Below are positions 14,492 through 24,214 of a stretch of DNA of 64,000 nucleotides, piece by piece. The notes below the pieces were generated by a model. That model was not told where the DNA came from. It was given only the letters and a program-made list of their open reading frames with translations, and made no database searches. Made by a program: the position numbers and the translations under genes. Positions within the stretch are counted from its first letter, which is position 1. Every line of letters begins with the position of its first letter. This DNA is from Croceibacterium segetis (GTDB lineage Bacteria; Pseudomonadota; Alphaproteobacteria; Sphingomonadales; Sphingomonadaceae): assembly GCF_011320115.1 (NCBI RefSeq), contig NZ_JAANOZ010000006.1, positions 1-64,000 of the forward strand, given 5' to 3'.

Positions 14492-16765
14492 CTACAACGT
14501 CACCGCCACGCTCACGGTCGCCTGGCGGCCCGGCGCGACATAGCTGAACGGCGTGCCCGAGCGATAGATCGCGTCGTAGTAGCGCTTGTCGGTCAGGTTG
14601 GTCAGGTTGGCGCGCAGCTCGACGCGGTCGCTCACATGGTAGCGGCCGACGAGGTCGAATTTCCAGTAGCCGGGCAGGCTGTTGCCGTTGGCGTCGAGCG
14701 TGCCGCCGAAGATCCGGCTGCGGTACTGCGCCTGCGCGCCGAGCATCAGCTTTTCGGTCACCGCGTAATTGGCGAGCAGCGCGAAGCTGTGCTTCGGCAC
14801 GTTGGCGAAGCGGCTGCCGATCTTCGTGGGATCGGCGCTGGCGACGATCTTGGCGTCGAGGAAGGTGTAGCCGCCGAACAGCGCGAGGCGGCTGGTCAGG
14901 TTGCCGCTGACGCCAAGCTCGAAACCCTGGCTGCGCAGCTTGCCGACGTCGACGTAGACCCCGCCGCCCTGGTTCTCGCGGGCGTCGCTCTTGTCGATGC
15001 GGAAGGCCGCCGCGGTCAGCAGAAGGTGGCCGCCGGCCGCCTCCCACTTGGCGCCGAGCTCGTAAGCCTTGTTGTGCTCCGGCTTGAGGTTCTCGGCGCC
15101 GATCACGCCGCCGTATTCGGGGCTGGTCGAATCAAGCTGCTCGCCGCTGGGGTTCGCGCTGGTGGCGAAGCTGGCGTAGAGACTCACCGCCTCGGCCGGC
15201 TTGTAGAGCAGGCTGGCCTGGTAATTGAGGAAGTCGACATCGGACTTCACGTCGTACGGCGTGCCGCGCGAAACGCCTTGGGCGCGAATGTCGAAAGTGT
15301 CGTAGCGCAACCCGAGCAGCAGCTGCCACTTCTCGCCGGACTTGAGCGTGTCGAGCGCGAACAGCGACCAGCTGTCGACGGTGGTCGTCGCCGGTGGCGT
15401 GTTCGGGTCGATCGCAACCGGAATCGTGTAGCCGAGCACCGGGTCGGGATCGAACAAGTCGCGGGTGAAGCCGCTCGGGGTGCCGATCGGGTTGCCGTTC
15501 TGGTCCTCGACGAAAGCCGGGAAGGCGTAACGGCGATTGGTCACGTCCTCGCTGCTGAGCTCGCCGCCAAGGACGATCGCGTGGCCGACGCCGCCGGTGG
15601 CGAGATCGAGATTGAGCGTGGTGATGTTGCCGAGGTACTCGGTCGTCGCGTTGCGCTGCGGACTGCCGGTGTCGACCACCAGCTGGCCGGGGACGAACCC
15701 GGCGGCGAGGTCGGCCGGGTTGTTGGTCACCGTGCGCGGGGCGCGCGGGACGCTGACGACGTAGCGATTCGACACTTCGCCGTAGCGCGTCTGGCTGCGC
15801 AGCTTGACCGCGTCGGACGGCGCCCACTCGAGCGCCACGGTGCCGATGTCGGCGGCGTTCTTGTTGAAGTCGCGGCCGACCGCGCCGTAGAAGTTGTCGG
15901 GATCGACCTTGTACGGCTCGTGCGTGGTCACGTCGAACGGGTGGCCGTAATCGCTCATCCCGTCGCTGCGGAAGTGGTAGTAGTCGGCATCGAGGCTGAC
16001 CGTCGGCGAGAGCTTCCAGGCCAGCGCCGCCGAGCCGCCCCAGCGCTCGTTGTCGACGAAGTCGCGGCCCGGCGTGTCGCCGGTGTGGTAGAGCCCGTTG
16101 ACGCGCAGCGCGGCGCCGCCGCCGAGGTCGTAGTTCGCATCGATGGTGCCGCGGACCATGTCCGACGTGCCGCCGGTCAGTTCGCCGACGACGAAATCGG
16201 TGCCGGTCTTGGCCTTCTTCGATTCGAGCCCGACCGAGCCGCCGGTGGTGCCGCGGCCCATGAATGCGCTCGACGGACCCTTGACGATCTCGACCTGCTC
16301 GACTGCGAAGATCTCGCGGCTGGAGACGCCGGGGTCGCGCTGCCCGTCGATGTAGACGTCGTTCCTCGCTTCGAACCCGCGGATGAAAATGCGATCGCCG
16401 AAAGCGTTGCCGCCCTCGCCGGTGCCGAGCGTCACGCCCGGGGTGGTGCGGGCGAGCTCGCGGAAACTGGTCGCGCCCTGGTCCTCGATCACTTCCTTGG
16501 GGATCACGGTGATCGACTTGGGCGTGTCGCGCAGCGCTTCCGTGAAGCGCCCGTCGGCCGACTTGTCGACCTTGTACGGCGCTTCCGCGTCGGCGTTGGG
16601 ATTGCCGTCGGCGGCGTGCTCGCCGTTGACGACGATCTCCGGCCCCTCGGCGACGAGGTCCTCGGCCTGGGCGACGGCGGGGAGGAACGCGCATCCGAGA
16701 GCGGAGGCGAGCAGGGCGGTCCTGGCCGGCGCCGGACGCAAGCTGTAGGGGGTGGTTTTCCTCAT
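14492..16765 (-). CDS. TonB-dependent catecholate siderophore receptor, Fiu-like
   Basis: A 757-residue outer-membrane receptor: signal peptide (1-34, AVAQA), a TonB box-like EIVVNG, plug domain with PKSITVIPKEVIEDQGATSFRE-type motifs and DRIFIRGFEARNDVYIDGQRD, then a 22-strand barrel ending FSYVAPGRQATVSVAVTL. The TonB-siderophore family and its partner PiuC point to Fe(III)-catecholate uptake using TonB energy. Two Fur-like boxes lie upstream, consistent with induction under iron starvation. Complete length, no frameshift. Confidence 0.9.
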   Translation of the reverse strand: MRKTTPYSLRPAPARTALLASALGCAFLPAVAQAEDLVAEGPEIVVNGEHAADGNPNADAEAPYKVDKSADGRFTEALRDTPKSITVIPKEVIEDQGATSFRELARTTPGVTLGTGEGGNAFGDRIFIRGFEARNDVYIDGQRDPGVSSREIFAVEQVEIVKGPSSAFMGRGTTGGSVGLESKKAKTGTDFVVGELTGGTSDMVRGTIDANYDLGGGAALRVNGLYHTGDTPGRDFVDNERWGGSAALAWKLSPTVSLDADYYHFRSDGMSDYGHPFDVTTHEPYKVDPDNFYGAVGRDFNKNAADIGTVALEWAPSDAVKLRSQTRYGEVSNRYVVSVPRAPRTVTNNPADLAAGFVPGQLVVDTGSPQRNATTEYLGNITTLNLDLATGGVGHAIVLGGELSSEDVTNRRYAFPAFVEDQNGNPIGTPSGFTRDLFDPDPVLGYTIPVAIDPNTPPATTTVDSWSLFALDTLKSGEKWQLLLGLRYDTFDIRAQGVSRGTPYDVKSDVDFLNYQASLLYKPAEAVSLYASFATSANPSGEQLDSTSPEYGGVIGAENLKPEHNKAYELGAKWEAAGGHLLLTAAAFRIDKSDARENQGGGVYVDVGKLRSQGFELGVSGNLTSRLALFGGYTFLDAKIVASADPTKIGSRFANVPKHSFALLANYAVTEKLMLGAQAQYRSRIFGGTLDANGNSLPGYWKFDLVGRYHVSDRVELRANLTNLTDKRYYDAIYRSGTPFSYVAPGRQATVSVAVTL

Positions 16766-16779
16766 GGCGGATGCGCTAT

Positions 16780-16794
16780 TGCGAGCTATTCTCA
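16780..16794. promoter_or_regulatory. Putative Fur box 1
   Basis: TGCGAGCTATTCTCA, an interrupted inverted repeat (minus strand TGAGAATAGCTCGCA), 15 bases upstream of the receptor ATG. It resembles alphaproteobacterial Fur sites and shares TGAGAATA with box 2. Confidence 0.5.
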
Positions 16795-16810
16795 GCAGGT
16801 CAACCGCTAA

Positions 16811-16825
16811 TGAGAATACTTCTTA
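16811..16825. promoter_or_regulatory. Putative Fur box 2
   Basis: TGAGAATACTTCTTA, inverted halves TGAGAA/TTCTTA, 46 bases upstream of the receptor ATG. Together with box 1 it suggests iron-dependent repression of the receptor-piuC operon. Confidence 0.5.
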
Positions 16826-16896
16826 CTTAGCTGGCGCGCGTTCCGCGAACGCACGCGGGTAGGGTAATTGCCGGCCGCTTGGGGTAGACCGGCCGC

Positions 16897-17514
16897 ATGG
16901 CCAGGAACGGGCCGGGACGGCCGCCGCGCGACGATTTGCTCACCCCCGCCGAATGGGCGGTCGTCGAGTTCGTCCGCCACGGCCTGACCAACCGGCAGAT
17001 CGCCGCGCGGCGCCGGGTCAGCCTCGACGCGGTCAAGTTCCACGTCGGCAACGCGCTCGGCAAGCTCGGCCTCGCCAGCCGCGCGGAGCTGCGCCGGTGG
17101 GACGGCGTGCGCCGCGACAGCGCGCTCAAGCGAAGGGAGGAAATCATGGACACTCAGCTTGGCCGCATCGGCCAGATCGCCCGCACGGTGTCGGACATTG
17201 CCGCCTCGGAAGTCTGGTATCGCGAAGTGCTCGGCCTGCCGCACCTGTTCACGTTCGGCGAGATGGCGTTCTTCGATTGCGGCGGTACGCGTCTGTACCT
17301 GCAGCAGGGCGCGGCGAAGCCCGAATCGATCCTCTATTTCGAGGTGCCCGACATCCACGCCGCGCATCGCACGCTGAACGACAAGGGCGCCGAGTTCGTC
17401 TCCGCCCCGCACATGATCCACCGCCACGCCGACGGCAGCGAGGAATGGATGGCATTCTTCAACGATCCCGACGGGAGGCCGCTGGCGCTGATGGCACGGA
17501 CGGCCGGAGGCTAA
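16897..17514 (+). CDS. LuxR-type HTH fused to VOC (glyoxalase-like) domain
   Basis: A 205-residue fusion. Residues 14-68 form a LuxR/GerE-type helix-turn-helix (LTPAEWAVVEFVRHGLTNRQ, then RRRVSLDAVKFHVGNALGKL). From residue 88 a VOC domain follows (IGQIARTVSDIAASEVWYRE, ILYFEVPDIHAAH, FFNDPDGRPLALM). VOC domains bind metal and small ligands, so the protein may be a ligand-sensing regulator. Met84 (17146) has a strong AGGGAGG five bases before it, so a VOC-only product may also be made. The stop overlaps by three bases the convergent VIT gene. Confidence 0.8.
   Translation: MARNGPGRPPRDDLLTPAEWAVVEFVRHGLTNRQIAARRRVSLDAVKFHVGNALGKLGLASRAELRRWDGVRRDSALKRREEIMDTQLGRIGQIARTVSDIAASEVWYREVLGLPHLFTFGEMAFFDCGGTRLYLQQGAAKPESILYFEVPDIHAAHRTLNDKGAEFVSAPHMIHRHADGSEEWMAFFNDPDGRPLALMARTAGG
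17134..17140 (+). promoter_or_regulatory. Internal Shine-Dalgarno before VOC domain
   Basis: AGGGAGG lies five bases before ATG 17146 inside the fusion gene, at the exact boundary between the HTH and VOC domains. The start of the full-length protein at 16897 has no comparable site. This suggests separate translation of the VOC domain. Confidence 0.5.
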
Positions 17515-18206
17515 ACCACGGTCCCGAAGATCTTCCCGACACCGGCGGTCACGGCCATCGCCACGGCGCCCCAGAAAACGACGCGGCCCACGCCCCTGAG
17601 CATCGACGCGCCACCGACGCGAGCGCCCAGCGCGCCGAGCAGGGCGAGGAAGGCGAGCGAGGCGGCGACTACGCCGGCCACGAGCAGGCTCAGAGGCGCG
17701 ATCCACGCGATGGCCAGCGGCAAAGCGGCCCCGACCGAAAAGGTCGCCGCCGAGGCCATGGCCGCCTGTAGCGGTCGCGCCGTAGTCAGCTCCGACAAGG
17801 CCAGCTCGTCGCGCGCATGGGCAGCAAGCGCGTCCTTCGCGGTCAGCTGCTTGGCAACCTCGCGCGCGAGGTCGGGCTCGAGACCCCGCCCGACATAGAC
17901 CGCGGTCAACTCGTCGAGCTCGAATTCGGGCTGCTCCGCCAGTTCGCGGCGCTCGCGGGCGAGATCGGCGGCCTCGGTGTCGGCCTGCGAGCTGACCGAA
18001 ACGTACTCGCCCGCAGCCATCGACAGCGCGCCGGCGGCAAGGCCGGCAAACCCCGCCAGCAGGATTTCCGGCTTGCCGACCGCGGCTGCCGCCACCCCGA
18101 CCACAAGGCTCGAGGTCGAAACGATGCCGTCGTTGGCGCCGAGCACTGCGGCCCGCAGCCAGCCGACGCGGCCGATCTTGTGTGCTTCGACATGCAGCCG
18201 GCTCAT
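17511..18206 (-). CDS. VIT1/CCC1-family membrane transporter
   Basis: A 231-residue membrane protein of the vacuolar iron transporter family. Visible motifs: VLGANDGIVSTSSLVVGVAA in TM1, MAAGEYVSVSSQADTEAADL at the metal-binding end of TM2, a cytoplasmic helical segment rich in Glu (ARERRELAEQPEFELDEL), then three C-terminal membrane helices. Family members move Fe2+ or Mn2+ out of the cytoplasm. The start at ATG 18206 follows GGAGGTG. It is close to iron-uptake genes, but no operon link is visible. Confidence 0.85.
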   Translation of the reverse strand: MSRLHVEAHKIGRVGWLRAAVLGANDGIVSTSSLVVGVAAAAVGKPEILLAGFAGLAAGALSMAAGEYVSVSSQADTEAADLARERRELAEQPEFELDELTAVYVGRGLEPDLAREVAKQLTAKDALAAHARDELALSELTTARPLQAAMASAATFSVGAALPLAIAWIAPLSLLVAGVVAASLAFLALLGALGARVGGASMLRGVGRVVFWGAVAMAVTAGVGKIFGTVV

Positions 18207-18283
18207 CGACACCTCCGTTTCGGCCCGTGCTATCGAAGCTGCCAGGTTTCCCGCGCCATTAGCAATTGTCCGGATAGGGCCAG

Positions 18284-19876
18284 CTAGGGCACCAGCACCG
18301 TGTCGCGCGCAACAAGGTCGGTGTTTGGATAGTCGAGGATGAAGTGCAAGCCCCGGCTCTCGTGCCGCTTGAGCGCGCTTTGCACGATCAGGTCGGCGCA
18401 TTGCAGCAGATTGCGCAATTCGATCAGGTCGGTGGTGACGCGAAAGTGGCCGTAGTAGTCCTCGATCTCGTCCGTGAGCATCCGGATGCGGTGCGCCGCG
18501 CGCTCGAGGCGCTTGGTGGTGCGGACGATGCCGACGTAGTTCCACATGAAGCGGCGGATCTCGGTCCAGTTCTGCTTGATGACCACTTCCTCGTCGGAAT
18601 CGGTCACCCGGCTTTCGTCCCACTCGCGGATCGCCGGCGGATCGTAGAGCCGGTCCCAGCACTCAAGGATGTCGCGCCCCGCCGCCTCGCCGAAAACGAA
18701 GCATTCGAGCAGACTGTTCGAGGCGAGGCGGTTGGCGCCGTGGAGTCCGCTCTCGGTGCACTCGCCCGCCGCCCACAAGCCCGGCAAATCGGTGCGCGCG
18801 TCGAGGCCCACGAGGATCCCGCCGCAGGTGTAATGCTGCGCCGGGACCACCGGGATCGGTTCCTTCGTCATGTCGATGCCGAGACCGAGCAGCTTCTCGT
18901 GGATCGTCGGGAAATGCTCCTTCACGAACTCGGGCGGCATGTGGCTGATGTCGAGATGGACGTAGTCGAGCCCGAAGCGCTTGATCTGGTCGTCGATCGC
19001 GCGGGCAACCACGTCGCGCGGGGCGAGCTCGGCGCGCGGGTCGTAGTCGGGCATGAAGCGGTGGCCGGTGACCGGGTGCTTCAATTGCCCGCCCTCGCCG
19101 CGCACCGCCTCGGTGATCAGGAAGTTCTTGACCTCGAGATTGTACAGGCAGGTCGGGTGGAACTGCATCATCTCCATGTTGGAGACGCGGGCTCCGGCGC
19201 GCCAGGCCATGGCAATGCCGTCGCCGGTCGCTCCGCGCGGCGCGGTGCTGAACTGGTAAACGCGGCCCGCGCCGCCCGAGGCCATGATCGTCGCCCGCGC
19301 CCGGTAGACCTGGACCCGGCCGGTAGCGCCGTCGAGCGCGTAGGCGCCCCAGACCCGGCCCGAGCCCGAATAGCGTTCCTCGTTGCGGCCGGTGACGAGG
19401 TCGATGCAGCTGTGGTCGGGCAGAAGCGTGATGTTCGGGTTGGCCTCGCAGGCCTTGAGCAGCGCCGCCTGCACCGCCCAGCCGGTCGCGTCGTTGACGT
19501 GGACGATGCGCCGGTGGCTGTGCCCGCCCTCGCGCGTGAGGTGCAGGCTCGCGCCATCGGCGTTGAACGGCACACCGAGCTCGACCAGCCGCGCGATCGC
19601 CTTGGGCGCTCGCTCGATCACGAACTCCACCGTCTCGCGCCGGTTGAGCCCGGCACCGGCGACCCTCGTATCGCGGATGTGGTCCTCGAAGGTGTCGCCG
19701 GCATCGAGCACCGCGGCGATCCCGCCCTGCGCCCAGGCGGTCGAGCCCGAGGTCAGCGGGCCCTTGGCGAGCACCGTGACCGTGCGCTGCTGCGCCAGCG
19801 TGAGCGCCGCCGTTAGCCCGGCGGCGCCGGAGCCGATCACCAGGACGTCGGTCGAATGGCTCTGCCGGCTCATCAT
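18284..19876 (-). CDS. nadB: L-aspartate oxidase
   Basis: A 530-residue flavoprotein, first enzyme of de novo NAD synthesis, oxidising aspartate to iminoaspartate. Dinucleotide motif VLVIGSGAAGLTAAL at the N-terminus; family signatures STAWAQGGIAA, HSHRRIVHVND, YQFSTAPRGATGDGIAMA, MMQFHPTCLY and GLHGANRLASNSLLE. The related succinate dehydrogenase flavoprotein would differ at the covalent-FAD His and is normally in an sdh operon. Start at ATG 19876 or 19873. nadA and nadC are not in the window. Confidence 0.93.
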   Translation of the reverse strand: MMSRQSHSTDVLVIGSGAAGLTAALTLAQQRTVTVLAKGPLTSGSTAWAQGGIAAVLDAGDTFEDHIRDTRVAGAGLNRRETVEFVIERAPKAIARLVELGVPFNADGASLHLTREGGHSHRRIVHVNDATGWAVQAALLKACEANPNITLLPDHSCIDLVTGRNEERYSGSGRVWGAYALDGATGRVQVYRARATIMASGGAGRVYQFSTAPRGATGDGIAMAWRAGARVSNMEMMQFHPTCLYNLEVKNFLITEAVRGEGGQLKHPVTGHRFMPDYDPRAELAPRDVVARAIDDQIKRFGLDYVHLDISHMPPEFVKEHFPTIHEKLLGLGIDMTKEPIPVVPAQHYTCGGILVGLDARTDLPGLWAAGECTESGLHGANRLASNSLLECFVFGEAAGRDILECWDRLYDPPAIREWDESRVTDSDEEVVIKQNWTEIRRFMWNYVGIVRTTKRLERAAHRIRMLTDEIEDYYGHFRVTTDLIELRNLLQCADLIVQSALKRHESRGLHFILDYPNTDLVARDTVLVP

Positions 19877-19934
19877 TTTGCTTGAACACGCAGGCAGCCC
19901 GGTGTGCAAGCGGGTTCGCAACGGAGACGGCGCC

Positions 19935-20846
19935 ATGGAAACGAAGAATCTCGCTCGCCTGGGGGCGGTGCTTGTGGCGCTGTTCGCTTTGGCGGCGGCC
20001 GGGCCCGCGACCGCCGCCTGTCGCGTCGGCAAGCCTGGCGCGACGCAGGATGTCCTGGTCGGAAACACCGGCCGGACCCTGCTGCTTCATGTGCCGGCGG
20101 GGTCAGCGGACGAGCGCCTGCCGCTCGTCCTGCTGTTTCACGGCAGCGGAGGAAGCGCGCGCGCAATCCTCAAGACCTCGGGGCTCGAGCCCGCCGCGGA
20201 CCGCCACGGCTTCATCCTTGCGGCGGCCGATGCCGGAATACGCGCCGAGGACGGATTCGCCTGGAACATTCCCGGCGTGCCGACGGTGACCGGCCACCTG
20301 CCGACAAAGAACGATCCCGACGACGTGGCCTTCGCGCTGGCGACGATCGACTGGCTGGCGGCCCAGGGCTGCGCCGACCCGGCGCGGGTCTATGCCACCG
20401 GCCTTTCCGGCGGCGGGCGGATGACATCCTGGCTGGGTTGCGTGGCCGCCGATCGCTTCGCCGCGATCGCCCCGGTCGTGGGGCTGCGCGCGGGCAACCC
20501 GCTGGCCGGCGACCCCCGACGGCCCGATCCGGCGACCTGCCAACCGTCGCGCCCGGTGCCGGTGCTCGCCTTTGCCGGCGACAAGGACCAGACCAATCCG
20601 ATCGAGGGTGGCGGTGCACCGTATTGGCAATATCCGATGTCCGCAGCGCTCGCCCGATGGGCGGCGCTCGACGGATGCACGAAGGGTCCCGTGGCGGTGG
20701 CCGTCGCGCCGGGGCGGAACGAGCAACGCTATGGCGCTTGCCGCGAGGGAACCGAGGTCGTCGGCGACGTCCTGTCGGGCGCGGGCCACGTATGGACGGC
20801 CGACAACGACGCGCTGTGGGCGTTCTTTGCCCGGCACAGGCGCTGA
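19935..20846 (+). CDS. Exported PHB-depolymerase/LpqC-type esterase
   Basis: A 303-residue secreted alpha/beta hydrolase of the polyhydroxybutyrate depolymerase/feruloyl esterase group. Signal peptide 1-28 (GPATAA), oxyanion HGSGGSAR, nucleophile elbow ATGLSGGGRM, acid loop VLAFAGDKDQTNPI, and a C-terminal GAGHVW carrying the catalytic His. Start ATG 19935 with GGAG nine bases upstream. Stands alone, divergent from nadB. Substrate could be short PHB oligomers or an aryl ester. Confidence 0.82.
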   Translation: METKNLARLGAVLVALFALAAAGPATAACRVGKPGATQDVLVGNTGRTLLLHVPAGSADERLPLVLLFHGSGGSARAILKTSGLEPAADRHGFILAAADAGIRAEDGFAWNIPGVPTVTGHLPTKNDPDDVAFALATIDWLAAQGCADPARVYATGLSGGGRMTSWLGCVAADRFAAIAPVVGLRAGNPLAGDPRRPDPATCQPSRPVPVLAFAGDKDQTNPIEGGGAPYWQYPMSAALARWAALDGCTKGPVAVAVAPGRNEQRYGACREGTEVVGDVLSGAGHVWTADNDALWAFFARHRR

Positions 20847-20983
20847 ACCCTCCGCCGGCAGGAAACGCGGCACTACAGGGGATTCGCCTTGCATCTTTGA
20901 CGCTGTTAAAGAGGCGATTGCAGAGACTTGCGTGAGGCCGGGGGTGGGGCGCGCGCATCACAAGCGGGAATGGGCAGCAAGCG

Positions 20984-21721
20984 ATGGTCGTCACACCGCA
21001 AAAGGCGCTGAGCCTGTTCGTCGAACGCGTGTCGCTACGCTCGGCGCTGAGCCCCGAGGAGCGCGAGGCGGTCATGGCCCTGCCGGGACGGGTCGCCCAC
21101 GTCGGGCCTTGCCACGACATCATCCTGCCGGGGCAGCGCACCGATCATTCGTGCATGATCGTGAGCGGCTTGGGCGGCCGCTTCGATATGATGGCCGACG
21201 GGCGCCGCCAGATCGTCGCGTTCTACATCCCTGGCGACATGTGCGACCTGAACTCGGTTCCGGCCCCGACCAGCGGCTGGGGCCTCGAAGCGTTGAGCCG
21301 CGCCACCTTGCTGTTCATCCCGCATGCCGCCTTGCGCCGGCTGGTGCTCGACCCTTCGCTGGCGATGGCCTTCTGGCGCGACACGGTCACCGACGGGTCG
21401 GTCCTCGCCAAATGGGCCGCCAACCTCGGGCGAAAGCAGGCCATCCCGCGTCTGGCTCACCTGTTCTGCGAGATGGGCATGCGGATGGAACAGGTGGGGC
21501 TCGGAACCCGAAACGACTACACCCTGCCATTGACCCAGTCACAGATGGCCGACGCCGTCGGGCTCACCGCAGTCCATCTCAACCGGACGCTCAAGTCGCT
21601 GCGCGAGGAAGGCGTCACGTTCAATCGCGGGCACGTTCGGATCGCCAGCTGGAGCAGTCTGGCGGCCCTCGCCGAATTCGATCCGGCTTACCTGCTGCTG
21701 CCCGGCCGCCCCGCTCGCTAG
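20984..21721 (+). CDS. Crp/Fnr-family transcriptional regulator
   Basis: A 245-residue regulator: N-terminal cyclic-nucleotide-binding-like beta roll (residues 20-140; DIILPGQRTDHSCMIVSG, IVAFYIPGDMCDL) and C-terminal winged helix (LPLTQSQMADAVGLTAVHLNRTLKSL). The FNR iron-sulfur cysteine cluster is absent, and the CRP cAMP-contact residues are not evident. Similar proteins are abundant in Sphingomonadales. It is flanked by an esterase upstream and a convergent ABC gene, so its target is not indicated. Confidence 0.85.
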   Translation: MVVTPQKALSLFVERVSLRSALSPEEREAVMALPGRVAHVGPCHDIILPGQRTDHSCMIVSGLGGRFDMMADGRRQIVAFYIPGDMCDLNSVPAPTSGWGLEALSRATLLFIPHAALRRLVLDPSLAMAFWRDTVTDGSVLAKWAANLGRKQAIPRLAHLFCEMGMRMEQVGLGTRNDYTLPLTQSQMADAVGLTAVHLNRTLKSLREEGVTFNRGHVRIASWSSLAALAEFDPAYLLLPGRPAR

Positions 21722-21725
21722 ACGG

Positions 21726-22676
<951 letters not shown>

Positions 22677-22801
22677 GGCGAGCGCCTTTAGGGCGCTGCG
22701 CCAAGGGGGGCAATGGTAGTGAAGGACAGGTGAAACTTACCAGCGCGTTTACCATGCGTGGCAACCATCCGCTCGCGCCTGATAGGCTAGACACCGGTTC
22801 G

Positions 22802-23413
22802 ATGGGACCTGGAATCATCCGCTTGCCGCGCCTTGGCGCGTGCAGCGCGCCTTGGCTGCAGGCCGGCGCGTGCGCCCTACTGGCAGCGTTCCTTTTCGTC
22901 CCCTCCCACGCTTTCGCGCAACAGGTCGACGGCGACACGGCGACGGCCCGGACCCAGGTCGCCATACTGACGCCCGGCTCGGTGGCCAAGATCTCGGACA
23001 TGGATTTCGGCTCGATCGCCCAGGCGAATACCGGCGGCACGATCGTGCTCACGCCGCAGAACACCGCCACTTGCACGGCCACCGGGGTGTTGATCCGCAC
23101 CGGGGCCTGCAAAGCCGCCGCCTTCAGCATCTACGGCAAGAAGAACAAGCGCGTCTTCATCCGCGAGAACAACGGCGGCCAGATCACGCTGAACGGACCG
23201 GCGGGCGCGACGATGCAGCTGACGAACCTGACGGTCGGCGTCCTCGGCATGAGCGCAAAGCAGGGCGCGGCCGGTTGGGACTTCGGAAGCTGGCGGGTCG
23301 ATACCCCCACCGGCATCGCCGAATTCTACGTCGGCGGGACCCTTAACGTTGCCGCCGCGCAGACGCCGGGCGTGTACAACGGCACATTGCTGATCCAGAT
23401 CCAGTTCAACTAG
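22802..23413 (+). CDS. DUF4402 exported protein
   Basis: A 203-residue secreted protein from ATG 22802: signal peptide ending SHAFAQ, then a beta-sandwich of the DUF4402 type (ISDMDFGSIAQANTGGTIVL, ATCTATGVLIRTG, AEFYVGGTLNVAAAQTPGVY, and a final NGTLLIQIQFN strand). DUF4402 proteins look like pilin or adhesin subunits but the function is not proven. The frame is open to a GTG at 22730, which would put an unusual 24 residues before the signal peptide; neither start has a good ribosome site. Confidence 0.75.
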   Translation: MGPGIIRLPRLGACSAPWLQAGACALLAAFLFVPSHAFAQQVDGDTATARTQVAILTPGSVAKISDMDFGSIAQANTGGTIVLTPQNTATCTATGVLIRTGACKAAAFSIYGKKNKRVFIRENNGGQITLNGPAGATMQLTNLTVGVLGMSAKQGAAGWDFGSWRVDTPTGIAEFYVGGTLNVAAAQTPGVYNGTLLIQIQFN

Positions 23414-23465
23414 ACCGGGCGAGCCGATATTGCGCATCGCCGCGGGCCGCGATAACGCGGCTGGG

Positions 23466-23741
23466 ATGACCGCAACCACAGACCCCTTCGTTCCCGAGAT
23501 CACCCCCGTCGATACGCGCTACGTCTGGTGCGACGGCGCGGGCGACATTCGCGGCGGCGAGAACTATCGGCCAGCCGCGCTGGGCCACCCGCGCGTTTAC
23601 ATGGAAATCGACGAGAAGGGTTACGTCGATTGCGGCTATTGCGACCGGCGTTTCGTGCTCAACGGCCCGGCCGGCGAGCATGGCAACCGCGAGATCGGTC
23701 CCGGCGACCTGCCGGCACCGGCGGACGGCAGCGTCAACTGA
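23466..23741 (+). CDS. Zinc-finger (zf-CHCC) protein
   Basis: A 91-residue protein with a zf-CHCC motif: YVWCDGAG, LGHPRVYMEIDEKG and YVDCGYCDRRFVL, giving Cys-His-Cys-Cys ligands. This family includes the mitochondrial complex I subunit NDUFS6 homologues, and the bacterial forms are small and widespread in alphaproteobacteria. Stands alone after the DUF4402 gene; role beyond zinc binding is not established. Confidence 0.85.
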   Translation: MTATTDPFVPEITPVDTRYVWCDGAGDIRGGENYRPAALGHPRVYMEIDEKGYVDCGYCDRRFVLNGPAGEHGNREIGPGDLPAPADGSVN

Positions 23742-23808
23742 CCCTGGCCTTGCCGGGTCAGGCCCGGTTCACTAGCTTTCCCGTACGTCTCGGACAGGAG
23801 GTACGACC

Positions 23809-24213
23809 ATGAAAGCTCTTGCGACAATTCTCTCGGGCGCTGCGCTGGCGCTGGCCGCAACTGCGGCGGCCGCCGCCGGCTCGGGCCACAACGACACCGG
23901 CGAAGCTCGCCTCGCGCGCATGCTCGAAGGCCGCAGCGCCGGCGCGCCGGTGAGCTGCATCACCACCACGCGCAGCAACAAGATGGAAGTCATCGATGGC
24001 GTCGCGGTGGTCTATGACGCGGGCAAGACGATTTACGTGGCCCGCCCGACCGATCCGCGCATGCTCGGCCGCAACGACGCGCTGGTGCTCAGCCGCTTCA
24101 GCCCGAGCCGCCTCTGCGTGCAGGAATCGATGAAGACGGTCGACCGCTACGACGGCTTCCAAACCGGCGTGGTGTTCCTCAAGGACTTCGTTCCCTACAC
24201 CAAGGCCGGCTGA
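23809..24213 (+). CDS. Small exported protein
   Basis: A 134-residue protein with a signal peptide (1-22, ATAAAA) and a mature domain containing two cysteines (VSCITTTRSNKM, SRLCVQESM) and VYDAGKTIYVARPTDPRML. No enzyme motif. The ATG at 23809 follows GGAGG seven bases upstream. Similar proteins are common in sphingomonads as I recall, without known role. The following DUF924 gene starts two bases after its stop. Confidence 0.7.
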   Translation: MKALATILSGAALALAATAAAAAGSGHNDTGEARLARMLEGRSAGAPVSCITTTRSNKMEVIDGVAVVYDAGKTIYVARPTDPRMLGRNDALVLSRFSPSRLCVQESMKTVDRYDGFQTGVVFLKDFVPYTKAG

Positions 24214-24214
24214 A

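Noticed and set aside
14636-16810. 724-codon plus-strand open frame
   Set aside because: Runs opposite the TonB receptor, whose signal peptide, plug and barrel motifs are clear on the minus strand.
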